Assembly: GCA_949287225.1 (NCBI GenBank)
Contig: CASEFP010000176.1
Span: 1-50,739 of the forward strand
DNA from: an uncultured Lentisphaeria bacterium
GTDB taxonomy: Bacteria; Verrucomicrobiota; Lentisphaeria; Victivallales; UBA1829
Length of the DNA: 50,739 bases
Reading direction: 5' to 3'
In this document: in pieces, positions 38,240 through 46,696 of the stretch
Layout of the letters: each line of letters opens with the position of its first letter
How positions within the stretch are numbered: the stretch's first letter is position 1
Position numbers and translations under genes: made by a program
Notes under the pieces: generated by a model
What the model was told of the DNA's origin: nothing
Database searches by the model: none
The model's input: only the letters and a program-made list of their open reading frames with translations

Positions 38240-40267
38240 TCAGTCTTCTTCCTCGGTGTGTTCCGCCTTGAACTTGGCGATGATTTCGTTTGCCACGTTC
38301 GTCGGAACCATTTCATAGCGTGCGAAGGCCATTTCGAATGTGCCCTGGCCCTGTGTCATCGAACGCAGTTCTGTCGCGTATTTCGCCAGTTCCGCCTGCG
38401 GGATTTCGGCGAGAAGCACCTGCATGCCGTCCTCGCTGTCCATGCCGAGAATGCGTCCGCGCTTGTGGTTCAGATGGCCCGTGATGTCGCCCATGTATTC
38501 GCCGGGAATGATGATCTTCACGGACATGACCGGTTCGAGAAGCACGGGATTGGCTTTCGCCATCGCGTCGTTGAATGCGCGGCGCGCGGCGATCTTGAAT
38601 GCCATTTCGGAGGAATCCACGTCATGGAACTTGCCGTCGTAGACCGTCACTTTGACATTTTCGACTACGCATCCGGCGAGCGGGCCGCGCTCCATCGCCT
38701 CGAGAACGCCCTTTTCAACGGCGGGGATGAAGTTCTTCGGAATCGCGCCGCCGACGACCTCGTTGGCGAACTGGAATTTCTCCTCGCAGGGTTCGATCCG
38801 CAGATAAACCTCGGCGAACTGCCCGTGCCCGCCGGACTGTTTCTTGTGGCGGTAGTGTCCTTCGGCCCTGCCGTTGATCGCTTCGCGGTACGGCACCTTC
38901 GGCGTGGAGACGACCACATCGGTTTTGGTCAGTTCCTTGAGGCGGCGCAGCGCGATCTGCAAATGCTGTTCGCCCATGCCGCTGAAGATCGCCTCGTGGG
39001 TCTCATGGTTCGTCGTGATGTGGAGTGTCGGATCGCATTCGCAGAGCTTCTGAAGTCCGGACATGATCTTTTCCTCGTCGCCGCTCTTGGCCGCCGTGAT
39101 CGCGTAGGAGATCACCGGTGCGGGGAATTCCATCTGGGACATCACATGGCACTGGTTGTTTTCTCCGAGGGTGTCGCCGGTCTTGGTCGCGCGCAGCTTG
39201 GCGACGCCGCAGATGCAGCCTGGACATGCCTCCTCGATCGGAATCTGGTTCTTGCCGTTGAGGAAGATCAGGTGGCCGAGACGTTCCTTTGTGCCGTTGT
39301 TCAAATTCAGCATATCGCAGTTTTCCTTGATCTTTCCGGTCAGGACGCGGAAGAAGGCGAACTGTCCGACATGCGGATCAATCACTGTCTTGAAGACGAA
39401 GGCGGCGGCGGGACCGTCCTCGGCGGGTTTCACGATTGTTCCGTCGCTGGCGACGCGCGTGCGTTCCAGCGGACTCTGGCTGATGTTGATGATCCCGTTC
39501 ATGACCTCCTCGATGCCGATGTCCTTTGCCGTGCTGCCCGCGAAGATCGGAATCAGCGCGCCGCTCTTGAGCGCGTCATGCAGTCCGCGCAGAATTTCGG
39601 CCTCGGTCAGGGTCTCTCCTCCGAGATAGCGTTCCATCAGCGCCTCGTCGGCCTCGGCGACGGTGTCAAGAAGGATTTCCTTGCACTTCGCGGCGTAATC
39701 CTTCAGATCGTCCGGGATCTGGGAAGCATCGCCGAGCACGCTCACGACGCGCTCGAATTTCGCGCCGCTGCCGACGGGAAGCGTCATCGGGACTGCGACA
39801 TTCTTGCCGTAGGCGTCCTGAAGCTGCTGGACCACCTTGAAGAAATCCGCGTTGTCGCGGTCCATGCGGTTCACGAGTGCCAGTTTCGGAATGTCGAACG
39901 CCTTGCCGAGCTTGAACGCGCGGACCGCGCCGATTTCAAGGCCGTTTGCCGCGTCAAGGACGACCAGCGCCGCACCGCTTGCGCGATAGGCGGGAATCAC
40001 TTCGCCGATGAACGGGCCGTATCCGGGCGTATCGGAGAAGAAGAAACGGAAGCCGTTCCATTCGCAGCTCATATAGGACGTATAGATGCTTGAACCTTTT
40101 TCCTGTTCGTCCGGCGTGAAATCCGATACACTTGTCTTGGTATCGACGGAACCCAGGCGCTCGACGGCTTTCGCCTTGTAGAGCATCAGGTCGCAGAGAG
40201 AGGTTTTACCGCTGCCGCTGTGGCCGGCCACAACGAAATTTCTGATTTTGTTTGGTTCAAACTTCAT
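38240..40267 (-). CDS. Elongation factor G-like GTPase (EF-G paralog)
   Basis: A 675-residue translation-factor GTPase with all EF-G domains but altered motifs: P-loop GHSGSGKT (15-22), switch I EQEKGSSI instead of RGITI, G3 DTPGYGPF with Tyr83 where EF-G has the catalytic histidine, and G4 NRMD (133-136). Domains III-V follow (SGMGEQHLQIALRRLKELTK; QSGGHGQFAEVYLRIEP; GHLNHKRGRILGMD). This matches the EF-G-like subgroup seen in Thermotoga and Actinobacteria whose role is unsettled, not the main fusA. The start at 40267 has GGGAG upstream; an in-frame ATG at 40435 lies beyond the promoter. It appears to be monocistronic. Confidence 0.9.
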   Translation of the reverse strand: MKFEPNKIRNFVVAGHSGSGKTSLCDLMLYKAKAVERLGSVDTKTSVSDFTPDEQEKGSSIYTSYMSCEWNGFRFFFSDTPGYGPFIGEVIPAYRASGAALVVLDAANGLEIGAVRAFKLGKAFDIPKLALVNRMDRDNADFFKVVQQLQDAYGKNVAVPMTLPVGSGAKFERVVSVLGDASQIPDDLKDYAAKCKEILLDTVAEADEALMERYLGGETLTEAEILRGLHDALKSGALIPIFAGSTAKDIGIEEVMNGIINISQSPLERTRVASDGTIVKPAEDGPAAAFVFKTVIDPHVGQFAFFRVLTGKIKENCDMLNLNNGTKERLGHLIFLNGKNQIPIEEACPGCICGVAKLRATKTGDTLGENNQCHVMSQMEFPAPVISYAITAAKSGDEEKIMSGLQKLCECDPTLHITTNHETHEAIFSGMGEQHLQIALRRLKELTKTDVVVSTPKVPYREAINGRAEGHYRHKKQSGGHGQFAEVYLRIEPCEEKFQFANEVVGGAIPKNFIPAVEKGVLEAMERGPLAGCVVENVKVTVYDGKFHDVDSSEMAFKIAARRAFNDAMAKANPVLLEPVMSVKIIIPGEYMGDITGHLNHKRGRILGMDSEDGMQVLLAEIPQAELAKYATELRSMTQGQGTFEMAFARYEMVPTNVANEIIAKFKAEHTEEED

Positions 40268-40382
40268 ACTTGTCTCCCGTTTATTTCTGGTTAAGAAAAT
40301 TCCTTTGGAAATACAGAGACATCCGCCGGAATTTTCCAAAAAAATCAACCGTAAAACACGGTTTCCGAGCCGTTCGATTTTG

Positions 40383-40411
40383 ACTATAGCATCATTGAAA
40401 CTTGATGTCAA
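40383..40411 (-). promoter_or_regulatory. Promoter of the EF-G-like gene
   Basis: Minus strand TTGACA (40406-40411), a 17-bp spacer and TATAGT (40383-40388). The leader of about 110 nt contains the hairpin AACCGT/ACGGTT. Confidence 0.75.
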
Positions 40412-40516
40412 ATCCCTTTTCCTCCGGAATTTCAATTTTTATCTGCCCAGAGGCCGTTTTTGTATTGAAATCCGTCCGGAACGGAGGGAAATCCACCGGA
40501 ATTATCATTTTTTTTC

Positions 40517-40545
40517 TTGAAAAGCACCTGATGCGACTGTATTTT
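40517..40545 (+). promoter_or_regulatory. Promoter of the surface repeat protein gene
   Basis: TTGAAA (40517-40522), a 17-bp spacer and TATTTT (40540-40545), identical in both boxes and spacing to the efflux promoter at 35565-35593. Confidence 0.65.
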
Positions 40546-40579
40546 CCCGCTATCGCCATAAACAGAAACGGAGGGACCC

Positions 40580-41401
40580 ATGCTCAGCCGGAAGTTCATC
40601 TGCGCCGCTGCCGCTTTTTTGCTGATTTCTCCTCTCTTTGCCGACAACAAAGGAAATGCTGAACCGGCACAGTCTCCCGCCATCCGGGCGGAGGAGGCGT
40701 CCGCCTCTTATTCGCTGCGCTGTTCTCTGATTCCGGAAATCGCCCTGGCATTTCCCGTGACGCTGGAAACGCGCAAAGGCGGACGGGTGTGGAAAACAAC
40801 GCGCGGCGCGATCGGCGCACAGCTCTGCGGGGAACCGCGGAACGACTTCCTCGCCGGCTGGGCAAACGCTTTTCTGCTGGAATTATACCGAGACAAGGCT
40901 TTTTACGGGATTTTCACCGGCTGGTCGTGTTTCATCGACCATGGCGGCGGCATTCTGGTTTCGGTCCTGCTGAACGAACCTTCCGCGTTCGCGGGAATTC
41001 AGATCGCGGGAATCGGCAACAGCATCGGACAGCATGGCGCGGGGTTGCAGATTGCCCCTCTGCGGAATGCCGCCGCGGGATATCAGGGCATGCAGATTGC
41101 GCTTTGGAACAGCATCTGTGATACATCCTCCCCTTCGGGCGTGATGCAGATCGGTGTGGTCAATACCGCAAAATCGGCGCGATCAGCTTCTTTCCAGATC
41201 GGATTGTTCAATACGAGTGACGGCGGCGTATTGCAGATCGGCTTGCTGAATCATGCGGAAAACGCGTGGATTCCGTGGATTCCGTTCCTCAATTTTTCTT
41301 CTGTTCCGGACAGGAAAAGCGTGATTGCTCCTGCGAGAACACCCTCTGAATCCGGCGCGGCTGCGGAAAAAACTTCTTCCGCTACGGCGACCACTCCATG
41401 A
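40580..41401 (+). CDS. LA_2272-type surface repeat-containing protein
   Basis: A 273-residue exported protein: signal peptide about 1-21 (ICAAAAFLLISPLFA). The second half holds short repeats of the form GxQIGLxNxA, each about 20-25 residues: AGIQIAGIGNSIG, AGLQIAPLRNAA, GMQIALWNSI, GVMQIGVVNTA, SFQIGLFNTS and GVLQIGLLNHAEN, ending WIPWIPFLNF. This is the pattern of the Leptospira LA_2272-type family, probably a stacked beta-structure on the cell surface. Function unknown. GGAGG lies upstream of the ATG. Its 3' end overlaps the convergent next gene by 20 bp. Confidence 0.82.
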   Translation: MLSRKFICAAAAFLLISPLFADNKGNAEPAQSPAIRAEEASASYSLRCSLIPEIALAFPVTLETRKGGRVWKTTRGAIGAQLCGEPRNDFLAGWANAFLLELYRDKAFYGIFTGWSCFIDHGGGILVSVLLNEPSAFAGIQIAGIGNSIGQHGAGLQIAPLRNAAAGYQGMQIALWNSICDTSSPSGVMQIGVVNTAKSARSASFQIGLFNTSDGGVLQIGLLNHAENAWIPWIPFLNFSSVPDRKSVIAPARTPSESGAAAEKTSSATATTP

Positions 41402-42095
41402 TGCCTTCAACCGGATGGGTTCTGCGCCAGGCGCGGAACTCTTCCGGAGTGGTCACGCCGCCTTCGAGCACCGCGCGGCAGTATTCGATTCCCATCACAT
41501 GTTCCGTTTCGTCCGCGGCGTATTTCAGATGCAGGATGGTCCGGCGCGTTTCCGGCGTGAGAACGGCTTCGATCCGTTCCGCGATTTTCTCGAACACGCC
41601 GTCGTAACGGGAGCCCTTGCGGATCTGGATCATGTCGAGCGTCCAGAGTGTGCCGTCTTCCGCGCGGTAATCCGCGTGCCATTCGAGACATTCTTCGGGG
41701 GTGCCGGCAAGATTGCGGTATGTCATCTGCGTCACGGCGGGATTCTCCGCGAAGCGCCCCATTGCGCGGAAACTCTCCGCAGGATTGAGTTCCAGTGTGT
41801 AGACATGCAGATCAATGTCCCTGTGTTTTGCCAGAAGTCCTGTCCGGAGGGAGCCGACGAGGTGAATTTCCGCGCCGATGCTCTCCCATGCCTGAAGCAC
41901 GCCGCTTGTCCGGAGAAGATGCCACGCCGCGCGCTGATTTCCCGCCGCGGGTTCATCCGTTCCCGGCGGCGGTTCGAATTGCTGAGGAGGCTCTGTTGCA
42001 CACCGAGATGTCCGGGACCGGGAAAGATTCGTGTCAGCCTCCTTCGCGGCGCGGGATTTTTCCATCTCTTTCCCCTGTGTGACGTTGTCAGACAT
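41382..42095 (-). CDS. Nucleotidyltransferase-fold protein
   Basis: A 237-residue protein with the polymerase-beta-like nucleotidyltransferase signature: GSLRTGLLAKHRDIDLHVYT (81-100), with GS and the two metal-binding aspartates Asp93 and Asp95. The C-terminal half (QIRKGSRYDGVFEKIAERIE; ILHLKYAADETEHVMGIEYC) is conserved in gut Bacteroidetes homologs often misnamed as phosphoglycerate mutases. The first 50 residues are polar and probably disordered. The substrate is unknown. It is the last gene of the corA-fmdB-rsmA operon, 34 bp after rsmA. Confidence 0.75.
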   Translation of the reverse strand: MSDNVTQGKEMEKSRAAKEADTNLSRSRTSRCATEPPQQFEPPPGTDEPAAGNQRAAWHLLRTSGVLQAWESIGAEIHLVGSLRTGLLAKHRDIDLHVYTLELNPAESFRAMGRFAENPAVTQMTYRNLAGTPEECLEWHADYRAEDGTLWTLDMIQIRKGSRYDGVFEKIAERIEAVLTPETRRTILHLKYAADETEHVMGIEYCRAVLEGGVTTPEEFRAWRRTHPVEGIMEWSP

Positions 42096-42129
42096 GGCGG
42101 TTCCTTACCTATTAAAAAAATCCGGGGAA

Positions 42130-42984
42130 TTACTTTTCCCGGGGAGACGGAGTGACCGTGCCGGAAGCACCGAGAAGATCCGCCATGCGGAGGAATTGCG
42201 CGGCACTCACCTTTTCCGCCCGGATGTCCGGATCAATGCCGAGTGTGCGCATGGCATTTTCCACCTGCGCGAGACCGAAAACAGCCCCCGCCTGTTTGAG
42301 CATCTTTTTCCGGCGGTGGGCAAAGGAGGCGTTCACAAGGCGCGTCAGATTGCGGAAGCGCGGAGCATCGGGAGCGTCGGGGCGGAGTGTCAGGCGCAGC
42401 ACGCTCGAATCCACCTCGGGGCGCGGGTGGAACATCTGCGGCGGCGCCGTCTTGACAAGTTCCACCGTATACATCGACTGGATGCGGATCGACAGCGCGC
42501 CGTACTCGTCGGTATCCTCCTTCGCGGCAAAGCGCATCGCCACCTCCTTCTGAAGCATGATGAACATCTCGGAAGGCGGCGTTTTCAAGGCGAGCATGTT
42601 CGCGACGATCACTGTCCCCGCCGAATACGGGAGATTCGAAATCAGGCGGAACGGCGTGTCAATGCCGTAGATGCTCGCGATGTCCACCCGGCATGCGTCG
42701 CCTTCGATCAGACAGAGTCCGCGGTTTGCGTAGGTCATGCGGAGCCATGCCGCCAGTTTGCGGTCGAACTCGATGGCGGCGACCGAAGCACCGGTTTTCA
42801 GCAGACGCGAAGTCAGCGCGCCGAAGCCGGGACCGACCTCGATGATCCGGTCCCCGGGTTTGACATCGGCAAGTCGGATGAGGGCATCCAGAAAATTGTC
42901 GTCAATCAGGAAATTCTGCCCGAGCTTCCGGTTCGGGGCGATCCCGAGCGACTTCATCAGCTGATCCAGTTCGCTTTTTTTCAT
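42130..42984 (-). CDS. rsmA: 16S rRNA dimethyladenosine transferase RsmA (KsgA)
   Basis: A 284-residue enzyme that dimethylates two adjacent adenines near the 3' end of 16S rRNA, a late step of 30S assembly. APNRKLGQNFLIDDN (16-30) starts the family core; motif I is EVGPGFG (49-55), the catalytic motif is NLPY (117-120), and FHPRPEVDSSVLRL is the C-domain hallmark. The start at 42984 has only a weak ribosome binding site and lies 10 bp after fmdB, so translation may be coupled. Confidence 0.96.
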   Translation of the reverse strand: MKKSELDQLMKSLGIAPNRKLGQNFLIDDNFLDALIRLADVKPGDRIIEVGPGFGALTSRLLKTGASVAAIEFDRKLAAWLRMTYANRGLCLIEGDACRVDIASIYGIDTPFRLISNLPYSAGTVIVANMLALKTPPSEMFIMLQKEVAMRFAAKEDTDEYGALSIRIQSMYTVELVKTAPPQMFHPRPEVDSSVLRLTLRPDAPDAPRFRNLTRLVNASFAHRRKKMLKQAGAVFGLAQVENAMRTLGIDPDIRAEKVSAAQFLRMADLLGASGTVTPSPREK

Positions 42985-42994
42985 GGAAAAACCG

Positions 42995-43228
42995 TCAGTG
43001 TCTGTGTCCGCAGCAGCCGCCGCAGCCGCAGGAGGAGGACGCGGAGGGGCATGATTCCGCCGCGGGACATCTCCCGGAGGAGGACGGCACCGAAGGCGAG
43101 AATGTGGAGAGACGGCGTTTCAGATTCCGGGATTCGCATTTCGGGCATGAAGGCTTCGATTCGGAATTCCGGACCAGCGCCTCGAAGGCGTTCCCGCAGT
43201 CTGCGCAGATGTATTCGTAGATCGGCAT
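42995..43228 (-). CDS. FmdB-type zinc ribbon protein
   Basis: A 77-residue protein with a single zinc ribbon: MPIYEYICADCGNAFE and SKPSCPKCESRNLKRRLSTF give the CxxC pairs. A cysteine- and histidine-rich tail (SSCGCGGCCGHRH) may bind a second metal. Such FmdB-like proteins are common and functionally unassigned; regulation of an amide gene is the historical name only. AAGGAG lies eight bases upstream. It is sandwiched between corA (12 bp) and rsmA (10 bp). Confidence 0.88.
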   Translation of the reverse strand: MPIYEYICADCGNAFEALVRNSESKPSCPKCESRNLKRRLSTFSPSVPSSSGRCPAAESCPSASSSCGCGGCCGHRH

Positions 43229-43240
43229 AACGTTAACTCC

Positions 43241-44173
43241 TTATGAATTTCTGTCGGACCGGGTGATGAGCCAGTAGATGAACAGCCCGAGCAGAAGCAT
43301 CACGACGAGGAAGACCGGGTATCCGACATACCATTTCGATCCGGTCAGCAGTTCGGTGAATTCCGACATGCCGAACACGCCGGTGAAAAACGTCGGAACG
43401 GAGATCGCGATCACGATCGCGTTCATGTTCTTCATCATGATGTTGAGGTTGTTGTTGATGATCGAGGCACGCGCGTCCATCAGTCCGGAGAGCACCTGGG
43501 AATAAACCTCCGCCTGATCCAGGAACTGGCGGTTTTCAATGGCGAGATCGTCGAGAAGCTCGATGTTCTCCTCGGTGAAGTTGAACTTCTGGGCGTTGAC
43601 CTTCATGCGTTCGATTACGCGGCGGTTGCCGTTGAGCGCGTTGACATAGTAGACCAGTCCCTTCTCCAGCGTGAACATGTTGAGGAGGTTCTTGTTTTCG
43701 CAGGATTTGTTGATTTCATGCTCGATCTCGTCGCTGCACATGTTGATGACGCGCAGATGGGTCTCGAAATGGCGGATGGTCTGGAGAAGCGTTTTGAGCA
43801 GGACATCCTGCGCGGCCTTGACATTCGAGGCGAGACGGCCGGTGAAAAGCGGGACGCTGTCGTCCAGCACGATCACGATCCGCTCCGGCGGAAAGAGAAA
43901 GATGCCCATGGACTTGACCTTGAAGAGGAAATTGTCCTCCGCGGAGTAGTTCTTGGGATACTTGAGGATGATCGCGGTATGGTTGTCCTCGAACTCGATA
44001 CGGGGGGTCTCGTCGGGGTCGGTGGAAGAGAGAAGCGTATGCTCGTCAATGCCGTAATCGTTGATCAGACGGCTGCGTTCGGTCTCATCGGGCAGGATGT
44101 AGACTTCAATCTGCGGAAAACCTTCCGTACCCTTCGCGATTCTTCCATTTACAACTGAATAACTCTGAAGCAC
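43241..44173 (-). CDS. corA: CorA-like divalent metal transporter with GMS variant motif
   Basis: A 310-residue member of the CorA family: a soluble alpha/beta N-domain, a long helix (about 200-255, with NNNLNIMMKNMNAIVIAISV entering TM1), TM1 and TM2 (about 250-305). The signature after TM1, normally GMN and needed for magnesium selection, reads GMS here (268-270; FGMSEFTE). It may transport another cation or none. The gene starts with GTG at 44173, supported by AAGGAG seven bases before; no in-frame ATG fits as well. First gene of the fmdB-rsmA operon. Confidence 0.88.
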   Translation of the reverse strand: MLQSYSVVNGRIAKGTEGFPQIEVYILPDETERSRLINDYGIDEHTLLSSTDPDETPRIEFEDNHTAIILKYPKNYSAEDNFLFKVKSMGIFLFPPERIVIVLDDSVPLFTGRLASNVKAAQDVLLKTLLQTIRHFETHLRVINMCSDEIEHEINKSCENKNLLNMFTLEKGLVYYVNALNGNRRVIERMKVNAQKFNFTEENIELLDDLAIENRQFLDQAEVYSQVLSGLMDARASIINNNLNIMMKNMNAIVIAISVPTFFTGVFGMSEFTELLTGSKWYVGYPVFLVVMLLLGLFIYWLITRSDRNS

Positions 44174-44205
44174 AGTGCGGCTCCTTTCCTCTTCGCGACA
44201 GATTG

Positions 44206-44240
44206 AAAAACGGACGGAGGAGGCCGGTGAACCTCCTCCG
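44206..44240 (-). terminator. Terminator-like hairpin between serC and corA
   Basis: Minus strand: CGGAGGAGG pairs with CCTCCTCCG (9 bp, 8-nt loop), then TCCGTTTTTC. The T-run starts three bases late, so strength may be moderate. Confidence 0.7.
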
Positions 44241-44271
44241 CCGCATACGGGCGTTCAGAAACAACCGGAAA

Positions 44272-45345
44272 TCAGTTGTTCTTTCTGAACTCGTTCATGA
44301 GGGTGACGAGCTTTTCGACACCCTCCATCGGCATGGCGTTGTAGATGCTTGCGCGCATGCCGCCGACGGAACGGTGGCCCTTGAGCCCGATCATGCCGTT
44401 GGCCTTGACCAGTTCGAGGAACTTCGCCTCAAGCTCCTCGGTCGGAAGCCGGAAGACGACGTTCATTTTCGAACGGCTGCACTTCTTGACCGGGGTGCTG
44501 TAGAAGCCGTTGGAATCGTCGATCGCCTGATAGAGAAGCGCGGCTTTCGCGTCGTTGACCTTTTCCAGTTCGGCAAGTCCGCCGACTTCCTTGATCCAGT
44601 CGGTCACGAGTCCGATCATGTAGATGCCGAAGGTCGGAGGCGTGTTGTAAAGGGAGTTGTTCTCCGTGTAGGTGGCGTATTTGAGCATCGTGGGAACCTT
44701 TTCCGGCGTGCGGGCCACGAGATCCCTGCGGATGATCACAAGGGCCAGGCCGCTGGGGCCGAGGTTCTTCTGGGCGCCGGCGTAGATCATGCCGAACTTG
44801 GAAACGTCAACGCGGCGGGACATGATGTCGCTGGACATGTCGGCGATCAGCGGAGCCTTGGTCGTCGGGAAATCCTGATACTGGGTTCCGTAGATCGTGT
44901 TGTTGCTCGTGATGTGGACGTAGGAGGCGTCATCGGACAGCTTCCAGGTGTCGAACGCCGGGATGTGATCGTATTTGGTGTCCTTGCTCTGGGCGGCGAC
45001 GCGGACTTCTCCGAAGAGTTTCGCCTCCTTCATCGCCTTGCTGGACCATGTGCCGGTATCGACGTAGTCGGCTGCGCCGGTATTCATGAGATTCATCGGG
45101 ATCATGGCGAACTGCATGCTGGCGCCGCCCTGGATGTAGACAATGTCGTAGGCGTCGGAAACACCGAAGACGTCGCGGATGTTCTGATTGGTGTGGTCGA
45201 GAACGGCCTGGAAGTCCTTGCCGCGATGGGAGTGCTCGAGAATACCGCATCCCGTGCCGTGGTAGTCGCAGAATTCCTTTTGTGCCCGTTCCATCACGGA
45301 TGTCGGCAGCATGGCCGGCCCGGCATTGAAGTTGAATACCTTCAT
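44272..45345 (-). CDS. serC: Phosphoserine aminotransferase
   Basis: A 357-residue PLP enzyme that converts phosphohydroxypyruvate to phosphoserine, and can also act in pyridoxal synthesis. FNFNAGPAMLP opens the family; HRGKDFQAVL, LQGGASMQF-like IQGGASMQFAMIPMNL and the PLP lysine Lys193 in YAGAQKNLGPSG are present, ending GGMRASIYNAMPMEGVEKLV. AAAGGAG lies eight bases before the ATG. It is probably monocistronic between its promoter and the hairpin at 44206. Confidence 0.97.
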   Translation of the reverse strand: MKVFNFNAGPAMLPTSVMERAQKEFCDYHGTGCGILEHSHRGKDFQAVLDHTNQNIRDVFGVSDAYDIVYIQGGASMQFAMIPMNLMNTGAADYVDTGTWSSKAMKEAKLFGEVRVAAQSKDTKYDHIPAFDTWKLSDDASYVHITSNNTIYGTQYQDFPTTKAPLIADMSSDIMSRRVDVSKFGMIYAGAQKNLGPSGLALVIIRRDLVARTPEKVPTMLKYATYTENNSLYNTPPTFGIYMIGLVTDWIKEVGGLAELEKVNDAKAALLYQAIDDSNGFYSTPVKKCSRSKMNVVFRLPTEELEAKFLELVKANGMIGLKGHRSVGGMRASIYNAMPMEGVEKLVTLMNEFRKNN

Positions 45346-45385
45346 AGCGTGTTCTCCTTTTGTTCAAGTTTATCCGGAAGCATAT

Positions 45386-45414
45386 AAGATACCACGTTTT
45401 CCGCATTTTGCCAG
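45386..45414 (-). promoter_or_regulatory. Promoter of serC
   Basis: Minus strand CTGGCA (45409-45414), a 17-bp spacer and TATCTT (45386-45391), giving a leader of about 35 nt. Confidence 0.5.
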
Positions 45415-45478
45415 AGGGAAACGGAAGAATCGGAAAACAAAAAAGCAACTTTTTCTTGAAAAACATTGCTTTGCATGC

Positions 45479-45507
45479 TTTCCATTCCGCGCTTCGCGTG
45501 CTAAATT
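45479..45507 (+). promoter_or_regulatory. Candidate promoter of the LptF/G permease-thrC operon
   Basis: TTTCCA (45479-45484), a 17-bp spacer holding the hairpin GCGCTTCGCG, and TAAATT (45502-45507). Confidence 0.42.
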
Positions 45508-45551
45508 GACGTGTGTACTTCGGCAAAAAATCTCTAACACGCGGTAACCGA

Positions 45552-46646
45552 ATGAAAATACTGAATCTTTACGTGATCCGGAACTTCATGGGAACCTTTC
45601 TCATGGCGATCGGGATTCTCACCTTCGGCATGACAGGCTCGCATCTGATGAAGGTGTTTGAATACATCTCCAGCGGCGTGCCGATCCGGAACGCCTTCAT
45701 TTTCCTGCTTTACGTGCTGCCGATCGTGCTGGCGTTCACGATTCCCTGGGCGGCACTGGTCTCGGTGATGCTCGTCTTCGGACGGCTCTCGGCGGACAAC
45801 GAGATCACCGCGATGCGCGCCTGCGGCGTTTCGATCCTGCAGATCGTCGCGCCGATCATCGTAATCGCGTTCCTCCTGACCTGCACGTGTCTTTATCTCC
45901 AGCTTCAGGTGGGGCCGCACTATCTGGGCGAGGCGCGCAATCTCGTCAAAAACGTCATCGTCGAACAGCCGACCGCCATCTTCGAACCCGGAATTCCGGT
46001 GCGTTACAGCGATCTCTACATCTACATCGGCTCCAAGGACGACAACCGCATTCACGACATTCAGGTCTACCGGATGGGAAAGAACGGCAAGTGGGAGCAG
46101 GACGTCACGGCGGCAAGCGGCATCGTCGAAGTGGACAAGGAAAAACAGATGCTCAACGTGATTCTGGAAAATGCGACCGTGGCCGCCTACGAGGGCGGCA
46201 GAAACAGCAAAACCATGCGCCGCACCTTCAGCAAAGAGCTTACCTTCCAGATCGACTACGGGCGCGGATTCAATGCCGCGCGCGTCTCCCGGAAAGACAA
46301 ATATCTCACCGCAATGGAGCTTCTCGCCAGAATGAGCCTGGACAAGAAGCGCGGCGAAGATACCACCCAGCTTGAGGTGGAACTCAATCAGCGCGTCGCC
46401 CTTGCGCTTGCACCGATCGCCTTCCTGCTGCTGGGAATGCCGCTCGCCGTCCGGACCTCCCGGCGCGAGACATCCATCGGACTCTTTCTGAGCGTCCTGC
46501 TTGCCGGACTCTACTTCGGCGCGGTGCTCGTTTCCGACACACTGCGGGAATCTCCGAAACTCTTCCCGCAGTACATCGTCTGGATTCCGCCCGCACTCTA
46601 CCAGATCTTCGGAGCCTTCTACATCTTCAAAATCGCAAAACGCTGA
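45552..46646 (+). CDS. LptF/LptG-family LPS export permease
   Basis: A 364-residue YjgP/YjgQ-type permease. Three N-terminal helices (about 10-35, 55-80, 95-125) include FTIPWAALVSVMLVFGRLSA and the family block DNEITAMRACGVS. A periplasmic beta-jellyroll (about 140-265) is followed by three C-terminal helices, with FLLLGMPLAVRTSRRETSIG. It would extract LPS from the inner membrane with LptB. Whether it is LptF or LptG cannot be decided here, and its partner permease is not in the window. The start at 45552 has only a weak upstream site; an ATG at 45513 overlaps the promoter. Confidence 0.9.
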   Translation: MKILNLYVIRNFMGTFLMAIGILTFGMTGSHLMKVFEYISSGVPIRNAFIFLLYVLPIVLAFTIPWAALVSVMLVFGRLSADNEITAMRACGVSILQIVAPIIVIAFLLTCTCLYLQLQVGPHYLGEARNLVKNVIVEQPTAIFEPGIPVRYSDLYIYIGSKDDNRIHDIQVYRMGKNGKWEQDVTAASGIVEVDKEKQMLNVILENATVAAYEGGRNSKTMRRTFSKELTFQIDYGRGFNAARVSRKDKYLTAMELLARMSLDKKRGEDTTQLEVELNQRVALALAPIAFLLLGMPLAVRTSRRETSIGLFLSVLLAGLYFGAVLVSDTLRESPKLFPQYIVWIPPALYQIFGAFYIFKIAKR

Positions 46647-46696
46647 ATCTTTCCGCGGAACATTTGATTTCCAATACAAACCTACGGAATGAAAAA

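Noticed and set aside
38141-40093. A 650-codon plus-strand frame opposite the EF-G-like gene
   Set aside because: The minus strand encodes all EF-G domains; the plus frame is a codon shadow.
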